Positions 1 to 11,122 of a stretch of 64,000 nt of DNA are shown here, piece after piece (position 1 is the first letter of the stretch; the number at the start of each line of letters is the position of its first letter). Below the pieces are notes generated by a model. It worked only from the letters and a program-made list of their open reading frames with translations, made no database searches and was not told the origin of the DNA. The stretch is taken from assembly GCF_022605725.1 (NCBI RefSeq), contig NC_065546.1, positions 30,500,227-30,564,226 on the forward strand. Reading direction: 5' to 3'. This DNA is from Anthonomus grandis grandis. Taxonomy: Eukaryota > Arthropoda > Insecta > Coleoptera > Curculionidae. The position numbers and the translations under genes are program-made.

Positions 1-1761
1 GAAGCAGCAGGAGCTGACTTTAACGCCAGAGGCAGCAGCCGCCTTCACCAGAGTCAAATAACTGTTGGCATCTTCTAGCCAGCTGGTTTTCCCAGTACCG
101 AATTGTCAACTAAACATGTCAGTTGATGCCTCGGATTCTGCCATCGGTGGCGTCTTTCAACAGCTTAAAGGGGGCCACATGCAGCCTATTGCCTTCTTTT
201 CACAGAAGCTTTCTGGAACTGAACGAAACTACAGCACCTATGACCGTGAGCTACTGGCCATATTCAGTGGGATTCATCATTTCCGCCATTTTTTGGAGGG
301 ATGAGTTTGTCATCTATACCGACCACAAACCTCTAACATATGCCTTTCAGCAGCGCCATGATAGACAGTCTATACGACAAATCCGCCAACTAGAATTTAT
401 TGGTCAATTCTCGAGTGATATCCGTCATATCCAGGGTGCAGACAACATCGTTGCCGATTGCCTCTCGAGACCTGAAGTAGACGCCATCATAGCGCCCATT
501 ACCATCGACTTTGACCGGTTGGCTGAAGCGCAAACTCAAGATGAAAGTCTGCAGCAGGTACTGAACGACCCAGCTAGCTCATTACACCTTCAACACATGA
601 TTCTACCGGACAGTCAGCAACCACTTTATTGTTCAGCCCAGGATGGTCGTATACGAGTCTACGTGCCAGCTCCGTTCCAGAGGGATTTTTTTTTAAAATT
701 CCACACCCAGTCCCACCCGGGGTATGCTGCTACACTGCGAATGACTCTGAGCGCTTTGGATGGCGAAACATGAACCGCCAAGTGAAACAATGGTCCCGAG
801 AATGCATCCGATGTCAGCGTGCTAAAATTGGACGCCATATCGTGACGCCTGTTGCACCGATAGGAATGCCTGATGACCGATTCGCTCATATACACATCGA
901 CATCGTAGACCCCCTACCGATAAACCAGAACTTTCGGTACCATCTTACGATCATCGACCGATTTACCAGGTGGCCTGAAGCTATCCCTATTCAAGAAATA
1001 ATAGCAGAAGTCGTGTCACAGAAGCTGCTTGAGGCATGGATTTCTCGCTTTGGGGTGCCAGCGACGATAACTACGGATCGAGGCAGAGAATTTGAAAGCC
1101 AGTTGTGCCGCCAGCTTAATGCATTGCTTGGAGTGCAACACATTAAGAAAACTGCTTACCACCCACAGTCAAATGGGTGTATCGAACGCTTTCACCGAAC
1201 ACTAAAAGTTGCATTAATCGCCGCCGATGCAACATCATGGGTAGAAGCCCTTCCTTTGGTCATGCTGAGCCTTCGAAACACCTTTAAACCAGATATCAAT
1301 TGCACAGCTTCAGAGTTGGTGTACGGTACTCCGGTTTGCCTCCCAGGACAGCTACTCGTCTCCGCTGCAGCGGCACCTGATGGACATAGCTTTGTCCAGC
1401 GACTTCGGCAGACCATGGGAGCATTGCGGCCAGTACCTACAAGTAACCACTCAAACCGCACAGCATATGTTCACCCAGGCATGCAGAAGACGACTCATGT
1501 GTTCATCCGTACTGATAAAGTGAAGCCTCCGCTAACACCACCATATACCGGCCCTTTTAGAGTGTTGGAGCGTCATGACAAGTACTTGACAGTAGATGTT
1601 CAGAACCAACCACAACGAATTTCCATGGATCGACTTAAACCAGCTTATGTGCCACAGTCACATCAACTAGTAGAAGAACACTCATATGCCAACCGTTTGC
1701 TGTCCAATGTAATTCAACAGAACCGTTCGCAACCGCCGGGTCCCTTACTGGGGGGGAGCCC
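1..1761 (+). pseudogene. Ty3/gypsy pol fragment: RNase H and integrase
   Basis: 3' part of a Ty3/gypsy polyprotein that copies and integrates a retrotransposon; the reverse transcriptase lies outside the window. RNase H comes first: 'SVDASDSAIGGVF', 'YDRELLAI' and 'YTDHKPLTY' carry its acidic residues. The integrase zinc finger follows ('SHPG', 'CIRCQRAK' near 810). The integrase core has D in 'HIDIVDPL' (about 890), D in 'TTDRGREF' (about 1075) and E in 'SNGCIERFHRTLK' (about 1180). It is broken: TAA at 59-61, a frame change near 300 between RNase H halves, and another near 745 between RNase H/linker and integrase. The last frame (629-1927) runs past the polypurine tract into the LTR before its stop. 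The family call is firm; the copy is non-functional as seen. Confidence 0.93.
1750..1758 (+). other. polypurine tract of the gypsy element
   Basis: A run GGGGGGGAG lies three bases before the TGTGGC that starts the LTR. Its position and composition fit the plus-strand primer of LTR retrotransposons. Confidence 0.7.
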
Positions 1762-2028
1762 TGTGGCGAATATACATACTGTGAACATGCGCCCCAGATG
1801 CATAAAGCTTGGCAACGCCGGCGGGGATAGATTAGCTGTGAACTGTCAAGAATCGCCTCGGGACTCGACACACGATCCTCGAGACTCTCGACACAAACAC
1901 AGGATAATCAAAACCGCATGTAATTAAGTTTAGTTCGTAAAATGAGTTTATTTTGTAGCTTAGTTTTTGATTAAACAAAATTAAAGTAAACCGTGAGTGT
2001 GCCTTACTTGCTCTCCGCAACGGCCACA
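1762..2028 (+). repeat. 3' LTR of the gypsy element
   Basis: The 267-bp segment starts TGTGGC and ends GCCACA, a perfect 6-bp inverted terminus with the canonical TG...CA, directly downstream of the polypurine tract and the integrase frame. The element is on the + strand, so this is its 3' LTR; the 5' LTR is outside the window. An ATTAAA near 1979 could be a polyadenylation signal (inference). Confidence 0.78.
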
Positions 2029-2149
2029 AACTCTTGTTCTTTTTTATGTCCTTTGGCCATCTTGTCATAATCAATTGCATCTGACGAATGATCGAAAAAT
2101 ACATCTGAAATGCACTTCATTCTTGGCCTTGATAAAGTCAAGTCGTAGG

Positions 2150-2672
2150 CTCAGCAAATGAACTTATGTCTTCGCTTCCACTACTGTTTTCCGCCCCAAT
2201 GCAGACACTTTTTCCTGCAGGAACGTTCAATTTCTTTCTACGCCTGTGAACAATTTTTGTTAAATCAGATCTTCTAGCTTCCAGATTTTGCAGGAAAACG
2301 GAGTAAACTTCATTTGGATCGCAAGTATTTCTAGCAATGCGGTTTAAAAGTTATTCCTCATTATTCGGATAAATGCCGCATTTACGAAAACCAGATTTCA
2401 GTTGTCGGCAACATTTGGTTTAAGGACTTGTAGCATTTTCTTTAGTAGTTGTGGAAACTGTTGCTTTTGAATGGTAACGCTGCGAATGCCTTCTGGGGAA
2501 TCTTTCCAGTCAGAGAGTACTTGCCTCCAAGCAATTTTTAGCGGTATAAACACGGCCACATAAAGTGGTTGGGTCAAGTGCGTGCTATTAGGTAGGCACA
2601 TTAGAGTAATTTCGTTTTCGTGACAAAGGTGAGCCTCTACAGTTTGTCCGAGGCCAGTGCGATCCTCTTATT
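2150..2672 (-). pseudogene. pogo/Tigger (jerky-like) transposase remnant
   Basis: Translation of the - strand gives the C-terminal part of a DDE_1-type transposase: 'VEAHLCHENEITLMCLPNST', then 'HLTQPLYVAVFIPLKIAWR', then 'SGFRKCGIYPNNEE'. In this family the 'LPPxxTHxxQPLDxxVFxPLKxxW' stretch includes the last catalytic Asp; here the residue is Y ('QPLY'), so that acid appears lost. Stops follow 'NVADN' and 'NNEE'. No N-terminal DNA-binding part or TIRs were found. It sits just downstream of the gypsy LTR, and no link between them is implied. Confidence 0.8.
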
Positions 2673-4625
2673 ATTTTCGTAATAAATTATATAAAAAGCT
2701 GCTTTTTATATACGTTATAATCTTACACTTGCTTTCATTATAGAACTACTAAAACAGACCATAATAACAAATTAAATGATAATTACCTGATTTTAAAAGT
2801 TCCTTTGCTACCCCGCCTTTTAGGTTATTGGCGTATGTATTGAAGTTTGGAACAGTAAATGTCAGAAAGAAAGATACATTATGAGTATAACGGTGTCGGT
2901 AGATGGGATTAGACATATATAAGTATATAACTAGAAAATTTTTATTTAAGTATTGACTCAGTATATTTAACAAAAAAAAACTTTAAAGGCGCACTTACCC
3001 CAAATGTGAACTTGCTTCAACTGACCTTATTTATCTTAACAAAAATATAGATTAAGCCAAAACAAAAGCATAAATCTTAGAAAATCTATAAAATCCATCG
3101 ATGCATAGATCGTAACGAGCATTCATTCCCTTTTTGGAGAAATGACCGTACTATAGGCGTCCTAAATCAGCCAAAGTGTCCAATTTGCTCGACAAAAATT
3201 CCGTAGTTTCTGGGGTAAAATAAATTTCGTTTAAACTGCGAATTTATCTTAACGTCGCGACTAACAACAGTTTTGTTTCAGCGTGGCACCCGTATGTCAG
3301 CTATTGCTTTTTAAGGAGCCGATTTATGTGCTTTACCTACTCCCATTCACCTGTGGAATTTCAAATAGTCAAAAAAAAGGAACATTCTCCAGATTCTTAT
3401 TAAACCTCACAAGCTTAGAAAATCACGTCCTTACTTGCAGAAAGTTATTAAGAACTTAATCTTAAAGTTAAATTAACATAAAAGCTTCAGCATTATTTTC
3501 TTTCTTCCATGCTATAACTTTTCACTAGTATTAGGGTGCAGATTTTACGACGTGTCTGAAATATGCAGGCCGAGTATATGTCCCTCGTTCAGCTGTGTGA
3601 TTGCCACGTTAAATTTACTGACTTTATATTTTAAACCGGTAAAAGTTATATTTTAGTCCTAGAAATTAAATGTAGTAAATAAATTGTGCAGTTAAAAAAA
3701 GTGCCTCATACACATTTAAATTATGCATCAGTACATAAAAAGAAAACTAATATATTTCCATTGCTTCGTGACTTACCCTAATAAGGTTACTCCTTCGTTC
3801 GAATATTTGTTACCCTTATCAGGATTACTATGGCCTTGTCCACTGTTATGGTCAAAACTTTTTCAGATATCGCCTCTCCCCCGCGGTTCTATAAGGGTAA
3901 AAATAAAAAAATATGCGTTAAATAAATCTTTTACAACATGTTTACGAAATCAAGTCGGACTTTTAATAACCGTCATCCGCTCCCGCTAAAAACAAAACAT
4001 AATTCCGGAGGAATATAAAGAGTTTTAATGTAAGCACTCAAAGGGCCCGAATAAAAACTAAAACGTCAGGTTTTAAAAACGGGACTTGTGTATTCGGTGC
4101 GGCCCTTTGATGTGCAAATCTCGGAGCGGAATAAACGCAGCGAATGTTCAAGGGTGTTTGTTTGTGAAATGTTCCGTATGCCCTACTAAAAAGGGGATGG
4201 GTTTTTAATTACTTTAATATTTTTTTTCATCGATTTTGTTTTAAATGTCATTTGTATAAGAACCTAAAGAACGGCTTTTTAAAGGGCTGTTTTAATGACA
4301 AAATAGGGATTTTTTTAAATATTTTTTTACACAACAGTATATAATCTTAATTAACAATAATTAAAATAAAAATAATAAATGACTTTTATTAATCATTAAA
4401 AAATTACAAAAAACAAATTATTTATAATATCATAACATAAAAGAATATTTGTGTGCCGTTGTGAAGTTTGGCAAATTTTGCTATTATCACTTAATCATAA
4501 TAAATTCCACATAATTTAATAAATTATGACTAATAATGCATCCCTGTAAAAGCTATCAATATAAAAAAACCATATGACATAAATAATATTTTAATTAGAT
4601 ACCCACCATTTTGCCAACTCTTGGC
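2673..4625. other. no gene recognised
   Basis: AT-rich sequence with short open frames (for example 3723-3989 +, 2749-2973 -) that show no family motif or plausible composition. I see no RNA gene, TIR or LTR ends. It may be unique intergenic DNA or very old repeats. Confidence 0.5.
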
Positions 4626-4627
4626 TA

Positions 4628-4950
4628 CACAGTGTGTGTCAGCCAAATGGAATAAATTAGCTAATAAATAGACGGGATACTGTTGGAAAAAACGCTCGAA
4701 CACGTCGATTGATTTTTATAGTTGCGCATTTTTTTTTCATAACAACTTTTTATACAGGGATTATTAGATAACGGTGGCCAATACCAACTTGCTTAGTTTA
4801 AACATAACACCCTGTATGTTAATTAATTTTTAGATTCCTCAGATCATTTTAGACATATTTTGTATACAATGTCCTATATCCATCTTTGACTGTTTCAGAA
4901 ATATTAAGTAAAATTCAAAAAATAACATTTAGAAAAGAAAATTATTTATT
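4628..4950 (+). repeat. left TIR of the 4.6-kb mariner-type element
   Basis: Matches the reverse complement of 6575-6896 along its whole length with scattered differences. The match begins at the TA-flanked end and stops around GAAAATTATTTATT. Confidence 0.88.
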
Positions 4951-5013
4951 TGCCGAAAATTGTTACAACATATTCAAAAACTTATACATAATACAAATCT
5001 AAACAACAAAATG

Positions 5014-6408
5014 TCAATGTAGGAGATGTTGAAAATGCTCGCCACGAACGTCTTGGCAACACCCTATCCGTAAATAGAAATTTCTTCTAACGTTACTCAA
5101 CATCTCAGGTGTGATCGATCTAATTGCCAGGGTTATTCGTCTTCGTAAGTCAGCTAAGTCAGTGGGTTTAGTTTTGCATAAAATAGTTTTCACATATCCC
5201 CATAAGAAAAAGTCTAATGGCGTCAGATCGGGAGACCGTGCTGGCCATTCCATCGATCCTCGCCTCCCTACCCACCGATCTGGAAATATTTGGTTGAGGT
5301 ACTGCCGGACATTTATTTGGTAGTGGGGTGGTGATTCATCTTGTTGAACCGATCAAGATACAAGTTGGCCAACGTTGGCACTACATTATTTTGAAGCAAT
5401 TCTAAATAATTATCGCCATTCAAATTGCCCTTAATAAAAAAGGGACCTATGATCTGATCTTCAATAATTCCTGCCCACACATTAACCTTTTTAGGGTATC
5501 GAGTATTGTCTTCTCTCGTCCAGCGAGGATTTTCCCTGGACCAATAGAGGCACTCATCAGAAAACATGTTCTAATTGGATCACATTGCTGTCTAACATTG
5601 CCTTCATTTGTTCACAAAAATAAATTCTCCTGTCAAAATCGTCTTCTGTGAGCTCCTGGGTGGGTATTATTTTATAGGGATTGTCAGAAATATAGAAAAA
5701 TAAAACCCAACTTAAAAAAAAATAACTATTTTAATTACAATTTAAGATTTAAAAATTAAATGAACAAAAGCAAACAAAATATAAAAGTCACCGGGATTGA
5801 CTTAAACTTTCAATAGTCAAAGCCAATCTGTCCTTCCCTTCAATGCCCGCGTGTATTTCCTTTTCCCAAATTATGCTGAGATTGATATTCCCTTTCATAA
5901 TATACCGTTGACCTGAACCACGATGACGACGGTACCAAGCCAGGCTATATGCACGTGATCCGAGACGTGATCCTTATTCGGCATATTTCTTACAGGATGC
6001 ATTTTGTTTTCTTTTAATATTCTAATAACTGATCAATAGCTAATATCGAGTACTGGGGCTGCTTTCCGAGTAGATGTATGTGGGTGTTCCTCAAACTCAA
6101 GCATAACAGGCAATTTGGTATCCTCACTTATTGCATTGGCAGTTCCTTTTTTTACCTACCTAACATGGCCCAGCTTGCGGAATTTCTATTTTACTAATTG
6201 TCCCTTGGGTTAAAGGCGGCAAATTTGGAAATTTTTCGTGAAATATGCGAGCTACTTCCATTTGCGTCCGTATATTATCTCCATAGTAACCTATCATCTG
6301 TAGAATTGTTATTTTTTGCATTTCTGTTAAATGAACCCTTTTTTCTCGCTCGTAGTTAATGAAATTCAAACGACTATAGCACTGACAACTACTTCTGTCA
6401 TGCCACAT
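5014..6408 (-). pseudogene. mariner-type transposase, broken
   Basis: Pieces in order on the - strand. 6408-6160 gives an N-terminal helix-turn-helix ('HLTEMQKITILQMIG', 'LTQGTISKIE'). About 6130-5995 gives a second helix-turn-helix segment ending 'ILKENKMHP'. 5677-5567 gives 'PTQELTEDDFDRRIYFCEQM'. 5567-5313 gives the first catalytic Asp in 'FSDECLYWS'; the next frame gives 'QQDESPPHY' with the second. 5253-5014 gives 'WPARSPDLTPLDFFLWG' with the third. I count 36 residues between the second and third Asp, so a DD36D spacing. A solo LTR at 5682-5994 cuts the gene between 'HP' and 'YK', and frameshifts occur near 5570 and 5350. Confidence 0.88.
5682..5994 (-). repeat. solo LTR inserted in the mariner transposase
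   Basis: A 313-bp insert flanked by GGAT on both sides (5678-5681 and 5995-5998). Its ends are TGTCAGAAATAT and ATATTTCTTACA, an inverted terminus of 12 bp with one mismatch, of TG...CA type. Removing it and one GGAT rejoins the transposase frame ('KMHP' to 'YKI'). No coding sequence lies inside, so it is read as a solo LTR left by LTR-LTR recombination. The family is not identifiable; orientation follows the host gene only by convention. Confidence 0.82.
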
Positions 6409-6574
6409 GAGTCAACATTAAGTCTGGCATCTTAAACCAAAGTAAACAACAATTTTTAGTTTTTTTTATTCTCATATCAATAAAAAGGAATGCTGAAATA
6501 GTTTTTGCTTACTTTATCATTACCAAGACCTAAATGAGCAAGAAGTATTAAGTGAGCGGTAGAGAATCTTGAAA

Positions 6575-6896
6575 AATAAATAATTTTCTTTTCTAAATGT
6601 TATTTTTTGAATTTTACTTAATATTTCCGAAACAGTCAAAGATAGGTATAGAACATTGTATACAAAATATGTCTAAAATGATCTGAGGAATCTTAAAATT
6701 AATTAACATACAGGATATTATGTTTAAACTAAGCAAGTTGGTATTGACCACCGTTATCTGATACACCCTGTATAAAAAGTTTTTATGAAAAAAAATGCGC
6801 AACTATAAAAACCAATCGACGTGTTCGAGCGTTTTTTCCAACACGCTCCCATCTATTTATTAGCTAATTTATTCCATTTGGCTGACACACACTGTA
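6575..6896 (-). repeat. right TIR of the 4.6-kb mariner-type element
   Basis: Inverted match of 4628-4950, ending at TA (6897-6898). Confidence 0.88.
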
Positions 6897-6984
6897 TATT
6901 GCTATTCTAAGATAATAAAAAAAGAGAGATTAAAATGTGCAATGATAATTAATGAATTAAATTAACAGGTCGAAATCTCTAGCA

Positions 6985-9000
6985 GGCAGCCAGAAATTAC
7001 TCAGCAAGTACATAGTTTATTGTCCATTTGTATATTGTTGCATGTCCATAAAAAACTGTCGCGACTTAAATTTAAATTTGCTGATATCAAAAGTTTTAAA
7101 ATTATCCGGAATTAAATTATATATTCTGGTAGCGTTTTATATAAATAATCTTTCAAGCATAGCAGTTTTATGTTGTAATATAGTATAGTGATGCCGGTAT
7201 CTTATATTTCTATTGTGTATTGCTTTCCTAGGTAAGAAATTAGATTTTAAAGTTGTTAAGAATTCAGGGGCATTAAGAAACTTATGAACAAAATTTGATA
7301 GATGATGCCTACGGTGATTTTTCGTACTTAATCAGTTAGTTTTAGATATTAAGTGTGAAATGAAATTCACAATATTTTAAATAAGATAGAATAAAACTTA
7401 CATCAAATTTACACTACACTCTCACATTTGTGCAGTAGGCATAAAAGACAAACTTGAGCCATTAATAATTAAATTTAAAATGCTTTTGGCAAACTCTCTT
7501 TTAGCTTTTCTCCCAAAACTTAACAATTTTGTTTTCTGACTATTTCAATTAGGATTATGCTAAAAAGAGAGTAAATTGATCTTGTTAAGATCCGGGTTTA
7601 TCTTTTGCGCCACCCCCTGTATGTTTTCTTGATTAAAAGAAAAGTAGATTTGCATATCATCAGCATTGGTGCTACAAAAAAAAGACGGAGGCGTTATTAT
7701 GTCGATGGTGTAAATAATAAACAATAGAAGAGACAGAATGGCTCTTTGGGTTATTGCCGATTTAACTGAAATGCTGCTGGATACAAAGTAATTCAGGCTG
7801 ACTTTTTGAGATCTGTCTCTAAGAAAAGATTCGACAAGTTTGATCGCTTTAATGTCAAAGCCAGAGTATTTGAGTTTAGCCAGTAAAAGTGTATGATCTA
7901 AAGTATTAAATGCTTTACCACAATTAAGCAGAATCAAAGTACTAACAAGACTTTTATCGAACGCTTTTATAATATGGGCAGCAACGGATGCCAATGCTGA
8001 GGCGATGATAAAATCTTTTCTAAATTCGCATTGAGAACCCGGCATTATTTTATTTTTCATAAAATTTGAACACAGAGAGATTAAATCAAAAAAGTCTTAT
8101 TAGATAATAAAGTGGATTCTTGACTTTAGGGAGTGGGATACCAATTACAGTTTTGCAGAATTGAACAGAAAAATTTGGAATATCACTATTCTCAATTATA
8201 TAATTTACAATATACATAACAATAGTGTCTGTAAAAGGGCTATACATTTGCAACATTTTTAAATTTGTCAAATCAATGTCCATTGAATTACATTTAATTG
8301 TATGTAAGAAAGTATAAACTTCCTCTGGTCTGGTCATTAAAAAACTAAACTGAATTTTAGGACTAAAGTGATTATTATTATAAAATTATGTTTTTTTTTG
8401 TACATTGGTTCGAAGTAGACTGTAAAAATTAAGTAAAATAATTGTTGATATTCTCAGGATTTGTTAAATTTGGCGGCAGACAATTTTTTTTTGCGCAGTA
8501 ATATTAAGATTTTGCAGACTTCTCCAAAACTTAGAGGGGTTATTTTGTTAAGAAATATTTACTATATGTTTTCGCTTCTCGGTTTGTATACATGATAAAG
8601 TATAATTTCTTTTAATTTTTTAATCAATATGGTCTATTTTTATTTTTGACAGCTTTAATACCTTAATTTTTGCAATTTTCGAATGTTTTGTGTTAAACAT
8701 GATGCCCTAGGTTTTGAAGCTCCTACTTATCGAAGCGAGGCATGTCAAAAAGAACTATAATTAGTTTGTTAGACATCTGTATTTTTCTCTGAAAATTGCG
8801 TTCCCAGAAAATTCTGTGCCAAGGAAGATTTTGTAAATCGGCTTAAAATTAAGCGAGTGAATGCCTTCGAAAGATCTATATTTAAAAGAGCAAGGTGGTG
8901 GTTTTTTAAAATTAATAGAAACATCGACAAAAACCAGATTGTGGTCGCTAATTCCATTAGAAGGAATAGTACTATAAATGCCTATGCTATGCTACAGCTA
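6985..9000 (-). pseudogene. LINE (CR1/jockey-like) remnant
   Basis: Remnant of a non-LTR retrotransposon on the - strand. The 5'-most piece (about 8970-8770) is the end of the endonuclease domain, with 'GISDHNLVFVDV' and 'INFKKPPPCSFKYRSF'. 8337-8086 matches the linker and start of RT ('IGIPLPKVKN'). 8060-7560 is RT with 'CGKAFNTLDHTLLLAKLKY' and 'NADDMQIYF' where YADD is expected. About 7330-6990 is the C-terminal tail, with 'RYRHHYTILQHKTAMLERLF' and 'FKFKSRQFFMDMQQ'. Frameshifts, stops and the Y-to-N change at the RT active site show it is dead. The 3' end abuts the mariner-type element. Confidence 0.85.
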
Positions 9001-9029
9001 CAAAATATGTTATGCTACAAAATATGTAA

Positions 9030-9640
9030 CCGAATCCCTACAGGACTTACGCCGTATAAGTTTATTGCTAATAATATCGGAGGTCTTGGAAAGTGTTGTC
9101 TATGCACAGTTGTCATTTTTTTCTAACTGATAATAACATACTTCTACCTAAGCAGTCTGGCTTTAGAGAAGGATTCAGTACAGCTACCACCCTCTTGGAT
9201 ATCATAGACAACATAATAAGGGCTCTCGGTAAAAAACTGGCCGTAATTTTAGTTGCCTTAGATTATTCAAAGGCATTCGATGTAGGCATCGATCATGACT
9301 TGTTAGTCGCCATGTTAAAGTTTTATAGTTGCAACCAAGTTTTTCTTTCTTTTTAAAGTCCTGTCTCTGGAATCGTACTTAACGAGTACGAATTAATAAC
9401 AATTACTCAAGGATCGATTCTAGGACCTCTTTTATTCTTGCTATATACTTCGGATCTTCCTTTAGTGGCAAAGACCCAGTTCGCTGACTAAGTTAATTCA
9501 TTATTTTGATCCAGATGACATAGAACAGGCTTCTGAAAGTATAAATAGAGACCCAAACTTAATATTGCGCTACTCGAAAGAACACAATCTTAATATACTT
9601 CAGTATTCAGTATATATTACGGTAATTAACCAATTTACAA
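9030..9640 (+). pseudogene. LINE RT, 5' part of a split copy
   Basis: Non-LTR reverse transcriptase on the + strand. The motifs run 'ISEVLESVVYAQL' and 'LLPKQSGFREGFSTATTLLD', then 'LVALDYSKAFDVGIDHDLLV' (motif A with the catalytic Asp), then after a frameshift 'QGSILGPLLFLLYTSDLP'. A decayed active-site region follows ('SDDIEQASESINRD'). Homology stops near 9610, where a LINE in the opposite orientation begins, and the missing end of the RT reappears at 12470 on the same strand. Confidence 0.82.
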
Positions 9641-9864
9641 AATAAATATAGTATATAAAATATTCAACAAAATAAGATTTTATATCGCAATAAAGCACTT
9701 GAAGTACTAGTACTATCATTAAATATCTAGCATAAATAACAGATAACAGGTAATATCAATAAAATAAAATAAAATATAAGGACAACAATGGTTTAAAACA
9801 GAGTAATTGCAATAGAAAAGAAGACACACTTTAAGCAAAGTCAAGATATAAAATTATATTGCAC

Positions 9865-11100
9865 TTAAGCAGATTTTAAAACTCGTTGAAGTGAACTCAG
9901 GGAACAATGAAACAAATCTATACTGACACTATTTGAGTTAATCATCATTCTACCTATTGCACAGTTTTCACCATACAGTGTACGATGTTGTTCAAGGTAG
10001 AATAATCTAGTATGTCTGAGAACTGTAGTAAGAGAAACATTTAAATTAAGCTGACACAACAACTCAGGAGACTGTATTAAATTGTTAAGAATCTTGTATG
10101 TTGTGAAAATATTGCAGTTTTTACGTCGAGTCTCCAACTTTTCAATGTTCAGCAATCTATACATTCCACTGTAATTAATATCAATACAAGGAATATTAAG
10201 CTTGTAAGCAATGTATCTTATGAATTTACGTTGAACTAGACACATTATATATTTAGCATAATAAGGTGACCATATACATGAATTCGAGTCAAGTTTACTG
10301 CGAACCAATGAAAAATACAGAAGTTTCATGGAATCAATACTGCTGAAATCATAAGTGTGCCTCTTAATAAAACCCAACATTTTGTAAGCCTTATTACACA
10401 GGTTTTCAATATTTTTTGAAAAAGTTAGTCTTCAATCAAAAAGCACCCCAAATTCACGTATCTCTAATACCTTCTCAATAAGTGAACTCATTAGATGGTA
10501 CTGATGAAATGGTGGACTAAAACTCCTGGTAAATTGAATATATTTGCATTTTTTAGCATTTAGGACCATTCTTTTGTTCTTGCACGATAATTCAAATTTG
10601 TAAAGATCAGAACAAAGTTCATTATGTGCCATGTTACTGCCTATAATTCAAAAAATCTTAACATCATCAGCAAAAAGCAATACATTACAATAATCAAAAC
10701 ACTGAGGAACATCATTAATAAAGAAAAAAAAAAAGGCAAGATGGGCGTCCTGAGGAACCCCAGAAGTCACTGGAAAAGGACTAGAATAAAAGTTATTTAT
10801 TTTTACAATCTGTGTTCTTCCAGACAGATATGACTTCAACCAGCCCAAAAGACAACCACCAATGCCATAGAGTGACAACTTTACAACCAGGAGAGAATAA
10901 TCAACCCTGTCAAAGGCCTTGGAAAAGTCAGTATATATGGAATCAACCGACATACCGCTCTCCAAGGCCCCCGACAAAGCTGTTTGGTAAAGCAACAAAT
11001 TAGTGGTAATGAACCTACCCCTGACAAACCCATGCTGCTTAATTGAGATTATGTTTTTAAATTTCTCTGATAAAAAATCTGTGACAAAACTTTCAAGAAC
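9865..11100 (-). pseudogene. nested LINE: reverse transcriptase and C-terminal tail
   Basis: RT of the nested LINE. 10998-10648 holds 'YTDFSKAFDRVDYSLLV' (motif A), 'FPVTSGVPQ' followed by a damaged 'GSxLGPLLF' region, and the active site 'LLFADDVKIF'. 10632-10432 continues ('NAKKCKYIQFTRS') and 10380-9865 is the tail ('SLVRSKLDSNSCIWSPYYAK', 'GMYRLLNIEKLETRRKNCN'), which closes at 9865. The catalytic FADD is kept, but short frame breaks near 10640 and 10400 and a T-run expanded inside the frame at about 10730 disrupt the protein. Confidence 0.88.
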
Positions 11101-11122
11101 CTTTGCAAAGTGACAAGCTTTT

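Larger units (their letters stand above)
4626..6898 (-). mobile_element. Tc1/mariner-type element with long TIRs
   Basis: Inverted repeats of about 320 bp (4628-4950 and 6575-6896) end in (C/T)ACAGTGTGTGTCAGCC next to TA dinucleotides, the target site of the Tc1/mariner superfamily. Transposase pieces lie between them on the - strand. The copy is dead: the transposase is frameshifted and interrupted by a solo LTR. Both TIRs also contain an inner TACAGGG...CCCTGTA pair (about 4753 to 4818 and 6711 to 6775), which looks like a second, shorter mariner-style end nested in the arm. Confidence 0.88.

Noticed and set aside
1762..1927. Extra C-terminal coding part of the gypsy polyprotein
   Set aside because: The open frame passes the polypurine tract into the LTR. 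Its translation there has no integrase features, so it is read-through into non-coding LTR.
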